From contig JANYEC010000047.1 of the NCBI GenBank assembly GCA_025363295.1, forward strand, positions 1 to 64,000: 64,000 nt of DNA, given 5' to 3'. Below are positions 16,963 to 26,599 of the stretch, one piece after another (position 1 is the first letter of the stretch; every line of letters begins with the position of its first letter). Position numbers and translations under genes: made by a program. Origin of the DNA: Akkermansiaceae bacterium (GTDB lineage: Bacteria; Verrucomicrobiota; Verrucomicrobiia; Verrucomicrobiales; Akkermansiaceae). Under the pieces are notes generated by a model, which saw nothing but the letters and a program-made list of their open reading frames with translations, did not search any database and was not told the origin of the DNA.

Positions 16963-19110
16963 ATGTCCCACCGCACTTCAGCCCCGCCCGAGCCGCCATC
17001 CATCGATGAACGCAGGTCTTTCGTTGTCTTTTGCGGGATACTTTTGCTGGCCCTCCTTGCCTTGGCATTTCCCGAAATGCAGCCACAAGCGTTGCAGGGT
17101 ATTTTGTGGACGGGGGCAGGCTTGCTGATGTTGTGTTTGCCGCCGACCGCGAGAGTCCCGCGGCTTTGGTCGTGGCTCGCTGCCGGCTTCGTGCTGACCT
17201 CTGCACTGGGTTTCCTTCCGCGCACCTGGTTTCACGTTTCACCTTGGCGCCTCGATTTGGAATCGCTGGGTGTGAATACCGGTGCATCTACTTTTGTGCA
17301 GGCCAATTTGGCAGCGGAGGGTTTGGCTGGGTTCGCGGTAACCGCACTCGTGGTGCTTTTTCTGCTAGGCCATCGGGTTGATACTCGCTTTCACCATCGT
17401 CTAACACTGGGTTTTTCGTTAGGCATCGGGGTTTGGGTCACAAGCGCCCTGATCCTCCAACAACCTGGCGACGTGTTCGGTTTTTTTCCTAACCGCAACC
17501 ACACTGCCACCCTGCTTGCGATGGGTTGCTTCGCGGGCATCGGTAGCCTCGCTCACGCGATCCGCCTCAAAGATGGCTGGAAAATCGGTTTGTCCGTCAT
17601 CCCGATTACCCTTTGCCTCTACGCCCTGCTCGCCGCATCGGAAAGCCGCGCCGGGATCGTGCTGATCGCCGCAGGATTTGGTGCGTGGTTAGTCTTCACC
17701 GGGATTCGCCAGCTTCGAGGGCACAGTGGGAAGGCCATCGTGCTTCTGTTATTTGCGTTTGTGGGGATTTTTCTAATCGTAGAATCCCAGGTTAAAACAC
17801 GGCTTACCGAGACTGTTCAACATCTTGATACCCCAGAGGCAAGATCAAGCATTTCCTCGGAAGCAAACGCTGTCGCGCAACAAGCTCATTCAATGGATGG
17901 GCGAGTGGCCATTTATCTAGTGACTTGGAAAATGATCTGCAGCGAGGCATGGAGCGGCGTGGGACCGGGTCAGTTTTCCCGAGTTTTCCCGCAATATCGG
18001 CAAAATATCAACGTTCCTAACAGCGCGATTTGCCTCCATCCAGAGAGCGACTGGTTGATGATGCTTGCTGAAAACGGCTGGCTGGCAACTCTTTGTCTGG
18101 CCGCCGGTCTATTCGCAGTTTTTTTCAATTGTTTGAAGCGCGCCCGCCACAGCCATGCTCGCACCCTGCGAATGGGCACCCTCGTCGCAGCGCTGCTACT
18201 CTGCGTGCATGGCTTGTTCGATGTCCCCGGCCATCGCGTCGGCCTCGCGTGGTCTGCCGCCCTCTTATTGGCAATTTCCCTCCGACCTCCGGCAGACAAC
18301 ACTAAGCTTGCGCCAGGCTCGCGTACTTTTTCTCTCGTGTGGAGGTCGCTTGGCCTGCTGCCTTTACTCGGGGGCGTTGCATTGCTCCACGCCCAGTGGG
18401 TTGAGAAACCGCTGCTGCCTTCCGCACAAATCAGCCACCGCATGACCATGGTCAAAGCCCTTGCCGATCAAGATCAAGCGGCTTACGACAAGGCGACTGC
18501 CGCAGGCCAGGACTATAAACCCGAAACCGCCCATGACCCTCTGGAAACCGCTCTCGTCATTCTGAACGAGGTGAACCACCTCACGCCACTGGACCCTTAC
18601 CCCTATTACCTCCGCGGGAATCTTGCTTTGCACTACGACGACAAGCGGGACATCGCCAACAAGGCATTTGCTATCCAGCGGCGCTTGGATCCCACCCGGG
18701 TCAATCTAGCAATGGAGCAAGCGCTGGCTTGGAGCGCTCAAAACTCCGATGAGGCGCTTGTGCTATGGAAAGAAGCCATACGTCGGGCCTCCATTGAGGA
18801 GTCTCGACTTCCGGGCAGTGCTTTTGGTTTGGGTAAAACCTATCAAAAAGTCGTGTATGATGCAGAAAAGAGCGAGGCCCTGATGTCCGCCGCTTTGGAA
18901 CTCGCTGGGAATGATCCTTCATTATTGCTCATTTGGGCTCACTCAGCACCTCCAATCCTTTTAGACCGCGAAATGCCCCATCTACTGGCTAACAGCGTTG
19001 GACCCGCTGCGCGCAAGCCTCTTTTTCAAGTTTGGGAAAAGCGTGGCTCAAAGGATGCAGCGGCAAACTTTGCCACAAGTCATTCAGAACTCGGACTTGC
19101 CGCTCCGTAA
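16963..19110 (+). CDS. O-antigen ligase/polymerase-like membrane protein (Wzy_C) with helical C-terminal domain
   Basis: 715-residue protein. About ten to twelve transmembrane helices occupy the first 450 residues, with a periplasmic loop holding the Wzy_C/WaaL landmarks: FPNRNHTATLLAMG, SRAGIVLIAAGFGAWL, and the GVGPGQFSRVFPQYR...HPESDWLMMLAENGW segment. The last 250 residues are soluble and look like TPR-type helical repeats. WaaL/Wzy-type enzymes transfer or polymerise lipid-linked glycans at the periplasmic face of the inner membrane. ATG 16,963 removes a non-conserved extension that overlaps the previous gene. Exact glycan unknown. Confidence 0.75.
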   Translation: MSHRTSAPPEPPSIDERRSFVVFCGILLLALLALAFPEMQPQALQGILWTGAGLLMLCLPPTARVPRLWSWLAAGFVLTSALGFLPRTWFHVSPWRLDLESLGVNTGASTFVQANLAAEGLAGFAVTALVVLFLLGHRVDTRFHHRLTLGFSLGIGVWVTSALILQQPGDVFGFFPNRNHTATLLAMGCFAGIGSLAHAIRLKDGWKIGLSVIPITLCLYALLAASESRAGIVLIAAGFGAWLVFTGIRQLRGHSGKAIVLLLFAFVGIFLIVESQVKTRLTETVQHLDTPEARSSISSEANAVAQQAHSMDGRVAIYLVTWKMICSEAWSGVGPGQFSRVFPQYRQNINVPNSAICLHPESDWLMMLAENGWLATLCLAAGLFAVFFNCLKRARHSHARTLRMGTLVAALLLCVHGLFDVPGHRVGLAWSAALLLAISLRPPADNTKLAPGSRTFSLVWRSLGLLPLLGGVALLHAQWVEKPLLPSAQISHRMTMVKALADQDQAAYDKATAAGQDYKPETAHDPLETALVILNEVNHLTPLDPYPYYLRGNLALHYDDKRDIANKAFAIQRRLDPTRVNLAMEQALAWSAQNSDEALVLWKEAIRRASIEESRLPGSAFGLGKTYQKVVYDAEKSEALMSAALELAGNDPSLLLIWAHSAPPILLDREMPHLLANSVGPAARKPLFQVWEKRGSKDAAANFATSHSELGLAAP

Positions 19111-19112
19111 CA

Positions 19113-19129
19113 GTCGGCCACCTGCCGAC
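19113..19129 (+). terminator. Weak hairpin after the ligase-like gene
   Basis: GTCGGC (19,113-19,118) pairs with GCCGAC (19,124-19,129) around a 5-base loop immediately after the stop codon. There is no T tract directly after it, so terminator function is uncertain. Confidence 0.35.
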
Positions 19130-19242
19130 GCTTCCGTAAACGGCCGATATGAAAGCCATCTTTAAACTTTTTTAGATTTAAGGCTCGCAATGTGAATTTT
19201 TTGGGCCATCTGTTCCGGCACTGAATTCAATCGGTGCGCTCC

Positions 19243-21396
19243 ATGACCTCTCATGATCAAGCCCTTGGCCCGGCAGGCCACCGAAATTTCTTTGGCTTGA
19301 AATGTCTCGCATTATGGATTGCTACGGTTTTTGCCGGAACTTCCATGGCAGCCCAAGTCACTCTTTCCAATCTAGCGCAAACTTACAGTGGTATCCCGAT
19401 TGTCGCTACCGCCGTCACCGTACCCGCTGGACTGAATGTTAATATTACCTATGCTGGCTCAGCCACTCCACCCACCAACGCTGGCAGCTACGCCGTTGTC
19501 GCCACGATCGTGGATCCTATCGAGACAGGTTCGGCGAGTGGAACTTTGATAGTCAGTAAGGCGAATCAAATACTCACTTTTGGGACATTGCCCGCAAAAA
19601 CGTATGGTGATGCGCTATTCACCGTAACAGCCACCATCAGCAGTGGACTTCCGATCAAATGGGACTCTAGCGATCCCTCAGTGGCGAGTGTCTCCTCCAC
19701 TGCACTTGTCACTCTCACCGGAGCGGGTCAAACCACGATCATCGCCAGCAACAGCGGCAACTCCAACTTCAACGCTGCGTCTTGGATCGCGCAGCCTCTC
19801 AATGTAGCTCGCTCGCTTGCGACCTTACCATCCGGCACACAGACAGTGACTTACGACGGCAGTGCGAAGGGTATCGACCCAAACGGCTTACCCTCAGGTC
19901 AGGCTACGGAAATTACCTACCGTGATACCAGCGTCGCCGAATCTGCTCCTAATTCGCAAGTGGTTTTCCAAAATTGCCCTGATACGTTTACGGCGTTAAA
20001 TTACCAGAGCAAAGGTTTGGAGGCTCTCAATTATTGGGCGATGGGGAAATATGTTAGTCTCCCGGCCGGGACCGCTCGTAAGCTCGATTACTGCGATGTG
20101 GTCCTTAGTTCTTACGCAATATACGATTCATCCTCACCCAAAAATTACCAATCTTGGGCCAATGCACATCCAGAATTGGTCGTGCCGCCAGACCCTGGCA
20201 TCTCGATTCCAGGCAATAGTGGCGGGTATTATCATCCAGTCACCTTGTCGTTTTATGATTATGCCAACGACGGAATTACCGAGGTCTTTCACTTACTTAC
20301 ATCCCAGACCGTTCAAGCCTTTATCCCGTGGCGGCCTTCTAAATTGGCTGACGGGGTAACCAATTACACTTTAAGCGGCTATGCCTTTCGGGTGCCGTTC
20401 AGCTTCCCCGATGGCATAATTCTGCCTGAGAATGTGTGGGTGGCGGTGAGTTTTAACACCAGCTCCCATGGCACCGCTCCCGTTGGGGTTCCTGGACCTT
20501 ACAATGACCTGAACGTTACGAATCTCGCAACTACCGTTACGCCCGGCACTCCCCCCTATGTAGGAATAACTCAATTCGCTTCGGGCTTAGCGCCCACTCT
20601 GTTCTACCAGAACTGGCGCTGGCAGTCCACATCTGGCACCACCGGCCCCATGTTGCGATTGCGCGCGATCCCCACTAACGCCACCCAAAATGCTCCAGTC
20701 AATGCGGGTACCTATGAGACTAAAACCAAGACTACCAGCTTCGGCACCGACGGGAGATCCACCTCCCTTCTTACGATCAACAAAGCCCCCTTGCAGGCCA
20801 CTCTCTCCAATCTCTCCCAAATCCGCGATGGAACTCCGAAACCCATCACCGTCACCACCACCCCAGCGGGAATCTCTACTAACGTAACCTATGCAGCATC
20901 CGCTGTAGCTCCCTCCGCCTTGGGCTTCTATCCGGTCACGGCTACATCGAGTAACCCTAACTATGTGGGGCAGGTGAACGGCATCTTGCAAATCGGCGAT
21001 TCCTTCACGTCATGGCAGACTGCAACATTTTCCGGCTCCGGCCTCCCGCCGGAAAAAACCACTGCCACCGCAGACCCTGATGGGGATGGACTCAGCAACC
21101 TCCTCGAATACGCCTCAAATCTTAATCCTCTTGTGGGGAATAGCCCATCCCCGGTGGGTGTTGAATCAAATAGCAATACCTTGGATTTCACCTATCGCCG
21201 CAACTTGAATGCCTTGGATCTCGTCTACTCAATTCAAGACAGTACCAGCCTAGCGGATCCTTCCTCGTGGGCACGGGTCACCCCCCTCAGCGAAACCACG
21301 ATGTCCGACGATGGCTCCACAAGGGTAATCCGAGCGTCCGTGGCCAAACCCGCCGTTCAGCCAAGCTACTTCTTGCGCCTTAAAGCCGCACGCTGA
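19243..21396 (+). CDS. Secreted MBG/Ig-like domain protein with TSP3-like calcium motif
   Basis: 717-residue exported protein. After an N-terminal signal segment (about residues 20-37, LALWIATVFAGTSMAAQ) come an MBG-type domain (VTLSNLAQTYSGIPIVATAVTVPAG), an Ig-like domain (QILTFGTLPAKTYGDALFTVTAT), a central region of about 250 residues that I do not recognise, a second MBG-like domain (ATLSNLSQIRDGTPKPITVTTTPAG) and an acidic DPDGDGLSNLLEYA motif typical of thrombospondin type 3 repeats. Such proteins are abundant in Verrucomicrobia and are probably surface or matrix proteins. The ATG at 19,243 is preferred over the GTG at 19,234. Confidence 0.75.
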   Translation: MTSHDQALGPAGHRNFFGLKCLALWIATVFAGTSMAAQVTLSNLAQTYSGIPIVATAVTVPAGLNVNITYAGSATPPTNAGSYAVVATIVDPIETGSASGTLIVSKANQILTFGTLPAKTYGDALFTVTATISSGLPIKWDSSDPSVASVSSTALVTLTGAGQTTIIASNSGNSNFNAASWIAQPLNVARSLATLPSGTQTVTYDGSAKGIDPNGLPSGQATEITYRDTSVAESAPNSQVVFQNCPDTFTALNYQSKGLEALNYWAMGKYVSLPAGTARKLDYCDVVLSSYAIYDSSSPKNYQSWANAHPELVVPPDPGISIPGNSGGYYHPVTLSFYDYANDGITEVFHLLTSQTVQAFIPWRPSKLADGVTNYTLSGYAFRVPFSFPDGIILPENVWVAVSFNTSSHGTAPVGVPGPYNDLNVTNLATTVTPGTPPYVGITQFASGLAPTLFYQNWRWQSTSGTTGPMLRLRAIPTNATQNAPVNAGTYETKTKTTSFGTDGRSTSLLTINKAPLQATLSNLSQIRDGTPKPITVTTTPAGISTNVTYAASAVAPSALGFYPVTATSSNPNYVGQVNGILQIGDSFTSWQTATFSGSGLPPEKTTATADPDGDGLSNLLEYASNLNPLVGNSPSPVGVESNSNTLDFTYRRNLNALDLVYSIQDSTSLADPSSWARVTPLSETTMSDDGSTRVIRASVAKPAVQPSYFLRLKAAR

Positions 21397-21990
21397 TCTG
21401 GTTTGGAGGGACTTTTACCCCAAGGCTGAGCTCATGTGATGGAGCAATGCCAATCCTTCGTCGCGAGGGTAAGGAAAGTCATCCCCCGCCCCCCGGGTAT
21501 CAAACTAAGGGCCATCCTTCCCGCAGCGCCATTTGCCGTAATCTTAACTTGGAGGGCGGAAACCTCCATTAGGCATCGACGAGCAGTCGATAAAAACAGC
21601 CAATCAATTTTCACGGAACAATCAGGTTAGACGAGAATAACAGACGAGGCGGCAATCCCGATTAGGTGAGTCGCTAAGATCTTGCAACTCATTGATTATC
21701 TGCATCTACCTGTATCTGCTTGTGATTCAATATTTTTTCCTAACTCCAATTCCCGTGGTGAGCTGGATTTTGGAATATCGAGCAAGTCATGGCAATTTCT
21801 GCGCTGAAACCGAAAAATCGGCCCGAGACCTTGGCCGACCGATTTGGAGCTTAAAACGTCCACAATACCTGCAGATCCGGCGACCGTTTCAGTGCCATTT
21901 CTGGCGAATCAATAAGGCTCCACGAAAAAAAGGGAAGATTAAGGATTTTTCGGTTGACCTATTCCTCTTCCCCCGCCAACTTTCGCCGTC
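21397..21990. other. Intergenic region, mostly featureless
   Basis: About 600 bases without a convincing gene. Around 21,551-21,567 there is a small hairpin (GGAGG...CCTCC). The rest shows no tRNA, terminator with T tract or repeat. AT-richness rises towards 21,690-21,760. Open frames here have no recognisable protein features. Confidence 0.5.
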
Positions 21991-22131
21991 ATGAAAAATT
22001 CCTCACTTCAAAAACTACTTGTCGCTTTAGTCGCATTTGTCGGCTTTGCCGCTTTTACTCCTGCGGAAGCTGCGCGTGCGCCACGTCCGCCATCCGTAAT
22101 CAATCCACCTACCCCGGTGAGTGGAGCCTGA
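21991..22131 (+). CDS. Small secreted peptide, 46 aa
   Basis: A short open frame starting at ATG 21,991 encodes a classic signal peptide: MKNSSLQKLLVALVAFVGF followed by AAFTPAEA with a probable Ala-X-Ala cleavage, then about 18 residues rich in Pro and Arg (ARAPRPPSVINPPTPVSGA). The amino-acid pattern argues for a real gene although no family is recognised. It lies 40 bp upstream of the PEP-CTERM gene on the same strand and may be co-transcribed with it. Confidence 0.55.
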   Translation: MKNSSLQKLLVALVAFVGFAAFTPAEAARAPRPPSVINPPTPVSGA

Positions 22132-22171
22132 GAGATTTCCTATCATAAAAAAATTCCCCCATTCAAAACTT

Positions 22172-22936
22172 ATGAATCGCTCTATCCTTGGCCTTGCAGC
22201 CACACTTGCATTTGTTGGCAATTCTCATGCCGCTGTGTTTATCGATAATTTTGAAAGCTATTCCACTGTCAATGACGATATGAACGGAAAAGGCGGCTGG
22301 GTCGTCTCAAACGGCGTTGACTCAGGCGGCGGTCCAGTTGTAATTCTTGATTCCTACACATGGGATGGCAGCTCTCAGTCCGCTACGGTTGGTGGTGTTA
22401 CGCAGCCCAGCCTTGGTTTCACCACCCTAAGCCACGCAGCAAACGTAGGTTTGGTCAGTAATGGTCCATCTTCGTTCAAATTTAAGACTTCCTACACCGA
22501 GAGCACAGGTGGTGCAACTCGCAACCCGTTTCAGTTTATATTGACTGCTAACTCGGGTAATCTTCTTACGATTGATTTAACACCCGCAGGTGCAGGTCAA
22601 TACGATGTAACTTGGTCAAGCTCTTTCGCTGAAGGTGGCGCAGTCGGAACGCTAACCGCTGGTGTTAGCACGCAATTTCAAATCGACACCGCGTGGAATG
22701 GTAGCGCAGTGACGTATGCCTTCAGCAATGCGGGAAGCGCGGTTTCAAGTGGTATCCTCACGGGTGCTGCACAAACTGACTTCGTGTCGAGTTTCTCAAC
22801 GAGCTGGAACAGCGGTGCAAGTGCCGGTAATAACTCCGTTACTATCGACAATGTCAGCTTGGTTCCTGAGCCATCAGCAGCATTGCTTGGCTTGCTTGGC
22901 ACCTCGCTGCTCGTCCTGCGCCGGCGTCGCGCATAA
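22172..22936 (+). CDS. PEP-CTERM sorting-domain protein
   Basis: 254-residue exported protein with a signal peptide (about 20 residues ending NSHAA), a beta-rich body typical of concanavalin-like lectin or LamG-like surface proteins (FIDNFESYSTVNDDMNGKGGW near the N-terminus), and a C-terminal sorting signal VPEPSAALLGLLGTSLLVLRRRR. PEP-CTERM proteins are processed by exosortase and are associated with exopolysaccharide and the cell surface. ATG 22,172 places the signal peptide correctly. A terminator follows at 22,964. Neither exosortase nor its regulators lie in this window. Confidence 0.85.
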   Translation: MNRSILGLAATLAFVGNSHAAVFIDNFESYSTVNDDMNGKGGWVVSNGVDSGGGPVVILDSYTWDGSSQSATVGGVTQPSLGFTTLSHAANVGLVSNGPSSFKFKTSYTESTGGATRNPFQFILTANSGNLLTIDLTPAGAGQYDVTWSSSFAEGGAVGTLTAGVSTQFQIDTAWNGSAVTYAFSNAGSAVSSGILTGAAQTDFVSSFSTSWNSGASAGNNSVTIDNVSLVPEPSAALLGLLGTSLLVLRRRRA

Positions 22937-22963
22937 GACATCTTGGAATTTTTCAGACTCAAG

Positions 22964-22992
22964 AGCCGCTTCAGCAATGGAGCGGCTTTTTG
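22964..22992 (+). terminator. Rho-independent terminator of the PEP-CTERM gene
   Basis: AGCCGCT (22,964-22,970) pairs with AGCGGCT (22,981-22,987) around a 10-base loop, followed by TTTTG. Confidence 0.82.
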
Positions 22993-23143
22993 TTTTCGTG
23001 ATTTTTGTTACTCTCTGGCCTTCGGTAGGAGATGAGTATGCAAACAAATCTCTTGAGAGTGGTTGCTGCGTCTCACTGCAATGCCTCGCTTCGGATAACA
23101 GAACTTGGATGGCGACCCACGCGATTTCCCTCCTCCGGTCAGG

Positions 23144-23914
23144 CTAAGCGCATGATACTCGCGAAAGCAACTGGGCGGCAATGCTGATGGCGATCTCCGC
23201 AGGGTCGTTTCCTCCGATCGTCAGACCAAGGGGACAGATGATTTTTTCCAAGAGTGCATCGGGAATTCCGTCTTCCTTCAGTTCCCTCAAAAGCACCGCA
23301 CGTTTTGCGGGGCTGCCAATCACCCCAAGAAAGGGAACCTCAGGAAAGCGGCCTAAAACTACACGCAGGACTGGGCGATCGCAGGAATGCCCTTGGGTGA
23401 TAGAGAGCACAAAAGACTGCGGCTGAAGGTAATCCGCTCCGTCCTCGAATCGCATCACCTGATGAAGAATTACGTTTTTCATGGGTGAAAACCGAGCCAA
23501 CCAATCCGAGCGAGTATCGAAGACATCGATGTGACAGGCTAAGGTCGCAAGCACCGGCACAAGCGCTTGTGAAACATGGCCTGCACCAAAAACTGCGATG
23601 TGCCATGGAGGTATGGCAGTGATTTTTTCAAACAAAAACGCCATTTCACCCCCACAGGTCATGCCCACGTCGCGCTGTAGATTCCATGTGCTGGCCTTGT
23701 AGCATTCCTTGCTGCATAAGAGCTCCAAGGCCTGCGCGATTGCCTTTGCCTCGACTTTTCCGCCACCGAGATTTCCTGCAATTAACCCCTCAGCGGTGAT
23801 CAAGGCCTTTCCTCCCAGCACGCCCGGCACACTGCCGCGTACGGCAGTGATGGTGATCAATACGGCATTCACTCCATCGCGCCGCAGGGTGACGATTTTC
23901 TCCCAAATGTCCAT
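23144..23914 (-). CDS. xdhC: XdhC-family xanthine dehydrogenase accessory factor
   Basis: 256-residue XdhC/CoxF-type protein that inserts the sulfurated molybdenum cofactor into xanthine dehydrogenase-like enzymes. The N-terminal domain has RGSVPGVLGGKALIT and GNLGGGKVEA; the C-terminal Rossmann domain has VFGAGHVSQALVP and LGVIGSPAKRAVLLREL. ATG 23,914 is the correct start: the open frame runs on to 24,346 but that extension is antisense to uraD. Divergent from uraD by only about 40 bp, suggesting shared control of purine catabolism. The dehydrogenase subunits themselves are not in the window. Confidence 0.88.
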   Translation of the reverse strand: MDIWEKIVTLRRDGVNAVLITITAVRGSVPGVLGGKALITAEGLIAGNLGGGKVEAKAIAQALELLCSKECYKASTWNLQRDVGMTCGGEMAFLFEKITAIPPWHIAVFGAGHVSQALVPVLATLACHIDVFDTRSDWLARFSPMKNVILHQVMRFEDGADYLQPQSFVLSITQGHSCDRPVLRVVLGRFPEVPFLGVIGSPAKRAVLLRELKEDGIPDALLEKIICPLGLTIGGNDPAEIAISIAAQLLSRVSCA

Positions 23915-23956
23915 CGGTATTGAATTTCCCTCAAGCACAGGTCTTACTTGGTCGAG

Positions 23957-24463
23957 ATGATCGCCCTTGCCAACCTCAATGCCGCGTCGGAAGAGGAATT
24001 TGTGACGATTCTCGCCGGGATTTACGAGCATTCCCCTTGGGTCGCGGAACGAGTATTGGAACAGCGTCCATTCCTCGATCAGGAAACCTTGCAATTGGCG
24101 ATGCGCAGGAGGGTCGATGAGGCGACGGAGGACGAAAAGCTCCTGCTCATACGAGCCCACCCGGATTTGGCAGGCAAACTGGCACGAGCCGGAGTGTTGA
24201 CCGAGGCATCCACCCGCGAGCAGGCCGGACTGGGCTTGGATCGGCTGAGCGACGAGGAATACGAGCGTTTTTCGGACCGGAATGCACGCTACCGCGAGCG
24301 CTTTGGGTTTCCGTTCATCATTTGCGCCCGGCGAACTGCCAAACAAGGAGTGCTCGACGCGTTCGAATCGCGCTTATTGAATTCTCCGGAAACGGAAATT
24401 TCAGAGGCTCTATTCCAAATTCACGAAATTGCCTGTCTCAGACTAAAGGATTTACTAGGGTGA
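23957..24463 (+). CDS. uraD: OHCU decarboxylase (uricase pathway)
   Basis: 168-residue 2-oxo-4-hydroxy-4-carboxy-5-ureidoimidazoline decarboxylase, which makes (S)-allantoin from the urate oxidation product. Family marks are NAASEEEFVTILAGIYEHSPW, the HPDLAG motif (catalytic His), SDEEYERFSDRNARYRERFGFPFIICAR and a C-terminal helix. The start at ATG 23,957 is preferred over the TTG at 23,948. Adjacent to divergent xdhC, so purine breakdown from xanthine to allantoin is the shared context. Confidence 0.9.
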   Translation: MIALANLNAASEEEFVTILAGIYEHSPWVAERVLEQRPFLDQETLQLAMRRRVDEATEDEKLLLIRAHPDLAGKLARAGVLTEASTREQAGLGLDRLSDEEYERFSDRNARYRERFGFPFIICARRTAKQGVLDAFESRLLNSPETEISEALFQIHEIACLRLKDLLG

Positions 24464-24492
24464 TTTAGTTTCGAATGCAGGATGCGGTGACT

Positions 24493-26535
24493 TCAAAACG
24501 GCTCATCCTCGCTCCATGGATCGGAGTTTCCCACCTGCCACTCTTCCACCATCTCCACGGGAAAGTCTTCTAGAAAACGTGAAGGGCGGCAGATGATATC
24601 ACCGGAGTAGGACTTGGGGTTCATCATCGGATAGGTTAGATAAAGATCGTCCTTGGCGCGGGTGATGGCGACATAGAAAAGTCGCCTTTCCTCCTCTAAC
24701 ATTGGTAAATCATCGGCTTCGAGAATCCGTCCGTTAGGAAATTGCCCGTCCACCAGCCAGATGAGGAAGACAACTTTCCATTCGAGACCTTTCGCTTGGT
24801 GAATGGAAGAGAGCGTAACTTTTTCATCTTCGGGTTCGCTTTTATCGCCGGAGGGTTCGCCGTCCACAGAGCTCATGAGCGAGAGTTGAGCGAGGAATTC
24901 CAAGATATCTTCGAAATTCCCACCATACTGCGAGAGTTGTTCGATATCGCTGCGGCGGTTCTCGAAATTTTCAAAACTGGCTTTCAGGTATTCGTCGTAG
25001 ATACCTTCGAGAATGCTGAAAATCATTTCGGATGGGCGAGCGAATTCGCCGTTAGGCGTGAGTTCGTCCAGAATATAACAAAGCTGCTCCCAATGTTTTA
25101 CCGCCTTTTTCGGTACTTTGAATTTCAGAAATAAATCAGACCACTTTGGCGGCACTTCCTCCTTGGTGGACCAGCCGCTTTTCAGCCACTCGCTCCAGAG
25201 CCTCTGCGCAGCGACAGGACCGCAGCCAGGAAGTAAGTTCACCATCCGCAAAAAACTAACCTCGTCCCGCCGATTCACCACGAAGCGCATGAATGCGGCG
25301 ATGTCCTTGATGTGCGCCTGCTCGAAAAACCGCAAACCGCTGGTGATCGCGAACGGAATCCCGCGCACGGTCAGCTCCATCTGGATTTCTAAACTTTGAA
25401 AATGCGCTCGATAGAGCACCGCCATTTCTTCCAGTGGAATCCCCTCTTCCCGCAGCTCTAACATCCGCTGAGCGACGAACGCCGCTTGGGTGCGCGGGTC
25501 TGCTAGAGCGACAAGTGCAGGTTTCACACCTGGGCTTTCGCGGGAGGCGCGTAGATCTTTTTCAAAACGCCCAGAGTTCGCTCGGATCGCAGCGTTTGAT
25601 AGATCGAGAATTTCAGGAACACTGCGGTAGTTCGTCTCGATAGTGAAAACGCGCGAGCCTTGATAGCGCTTTGGGAAACTCAGAATGTGATCCATGTCCG
25701 CGCCGCGCCACGAGTAGATCGACTGCGCGTCATCGCCCACGGCCATCAGGCTGTTGGAGGGGCCGCAGAGCAGGTCGATCATCCGGCCCTGCACCGAATT
25801 CGTGTCCTGATACTCGTCCACCAGAATGTGTTTGAAACGATTTTGATAGAGTTCCAATACATCCGGTCGTTCCTCGAACAGACGCACGACCATGCACAGC
25901 AGGTCATCGAAATCCACCGAGTTCGTTTCCAACTTCTTGGCGATGTAGCCCGCGCGGACGAGTTCGATTTTCTCCGTCCAATCGTAAAAATGATCGTAGC
26001 GCGCTGCGATCACTTCTTCTAACGAGGCACCGGTGTTTTCTATCAGACTGAACATCGACGCCAGCACATCGGACTTGGGAAAACGACGTTCCTTCGTATC
26101 GATGTCGCATTTCGCAATCACGGCGGAGAGCAGAGATTTTTGATCATCGCGATCTAGAATTGAAAAAGAGCGGGTAAATCCTAGGTCTTCCGCATGGCGG
26201 CGTAAGATTCTGCTGCCGATCGAATGAAAGGTTCCGGCCCACAGATCTGAGGTGTCGTGCGGGACCAACTCGCGCACCCGCTCGGTCATTTCGCGGGCGG
26301 CCTTGTTAGTAAAAGTCAGCAACAACACTTGTTTTGAATCGATCCCATGATCCAGCAACCAAGCCACGCGATAGGTCAGGGTGCGAGTCTTACCGGAGCC
26401 CGCGCCAGCGATCACAAGAGCTTTTCCCGGCGGTGAGGAAACTGCCTCGTATTGTTCTGGATTCAACGCCGCCACATAGTCGATGCCCGAAGCTGCGGCC
26501 GCTTGCGGGCGATGAAGGGTGTATTGACGGGCCAT
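24493..26535 (-). CDS. UvrD/Rep/PcrA-type SF1 DNA helicase
   Basis: 680-residue 3'-5' ATP-dependent DNA helicase of the UvrD/PcrA group for repair and replication restart. Motifs in order: LNPEQYEAVSSPPGKALVIAGAGSGKTRTL (Q motif and Walker A), TFTNKAAREM (Ia), ILVDEYQDTN (II), VGDDAQSIYSWRGA (III), ETNYRS (IV), LSSIHQAKGLEWKVVF (V) and EERRLFYVAITRAKDDL (VI). ATG 26,535 is the natural start; the extension to 26,577 lacks conservation. It follows nadB on the minus strand with a 64-bp gap. Confidence 0.93.
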   Translation of the reverse strand: MARQYTLHRPQAAAASGIDYVAALNPEQYEAVSSPPGKALVIAGAGSGKTRTLTYRVAWLLDHGIDSKQVLLLTFTNKAAREMTERVRELVPHDTSDLWAGTFHSIGSRILRRHAEDLGFTRSFSILDRDDQKSLLSAVIAKCDIDTKERRFPKSDVLASMFSLIENTGASLEEVIAARYDHFYDWTEKIELVRAGYIAKKLETNSVDFDDLLCMVVRLFEERPDVLELYQNRFKHILVDEYQDTNSVQGRMIDLLCGPSNSLMAVGDDAQSIYSWRGADMDHILSFPKRYQGSRVFTIETNYRSVPEILDLSNAAIRANSGRFEKDLRASRESPGVKPALVALADPRTQAAFVAQRMLELREEGIPLEEMAVLYRAHFQSLEIQMELTVRGIPFAITSGLRFFEQAHIKDIAAFMRFVVNRRDEVSFLRMVNLLPGCGPVAAQRLWSEWLKSGWSTKEEVPPKWSDLFLKFKVPKKAVKHWEQLCYILDELTPNGEFARPSEMIFSILEGIYDEYLKASFENFENRRSDIEQLSQYGGNFEDILEFLAQLSLMSSVDGEPSGDKSEPEDEKVTLSSIHQAKGLEWKVVFLIWLVDGQFPNGRILEADDLPMLEEERRLFYVAITRAKDDLYLTYPMMNPKSYSGDIICRPSRFLEDFPVEMVEEWQVGNSDPWSEDEPF

Positions 26536-26599
26536 GGACGCCGGAAGATTGGCAGCCCGGCCTGAGCAGGGCAACACTCATGAAATAAAGTGTCTGATC

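Noticed and set aside
21692..21994. Plus-strand open frame of 100 codons
   Set aside because: Low-complexity, no ribosome-binding site; a signal-peptide gene starts at its end in another frame.
23915..24346. N-terminal extension of the xdhC frame
   Set aside because: It lies antisense to uraD, which is clearly coding, and XdhC proteins begin at the MDIWEK start.
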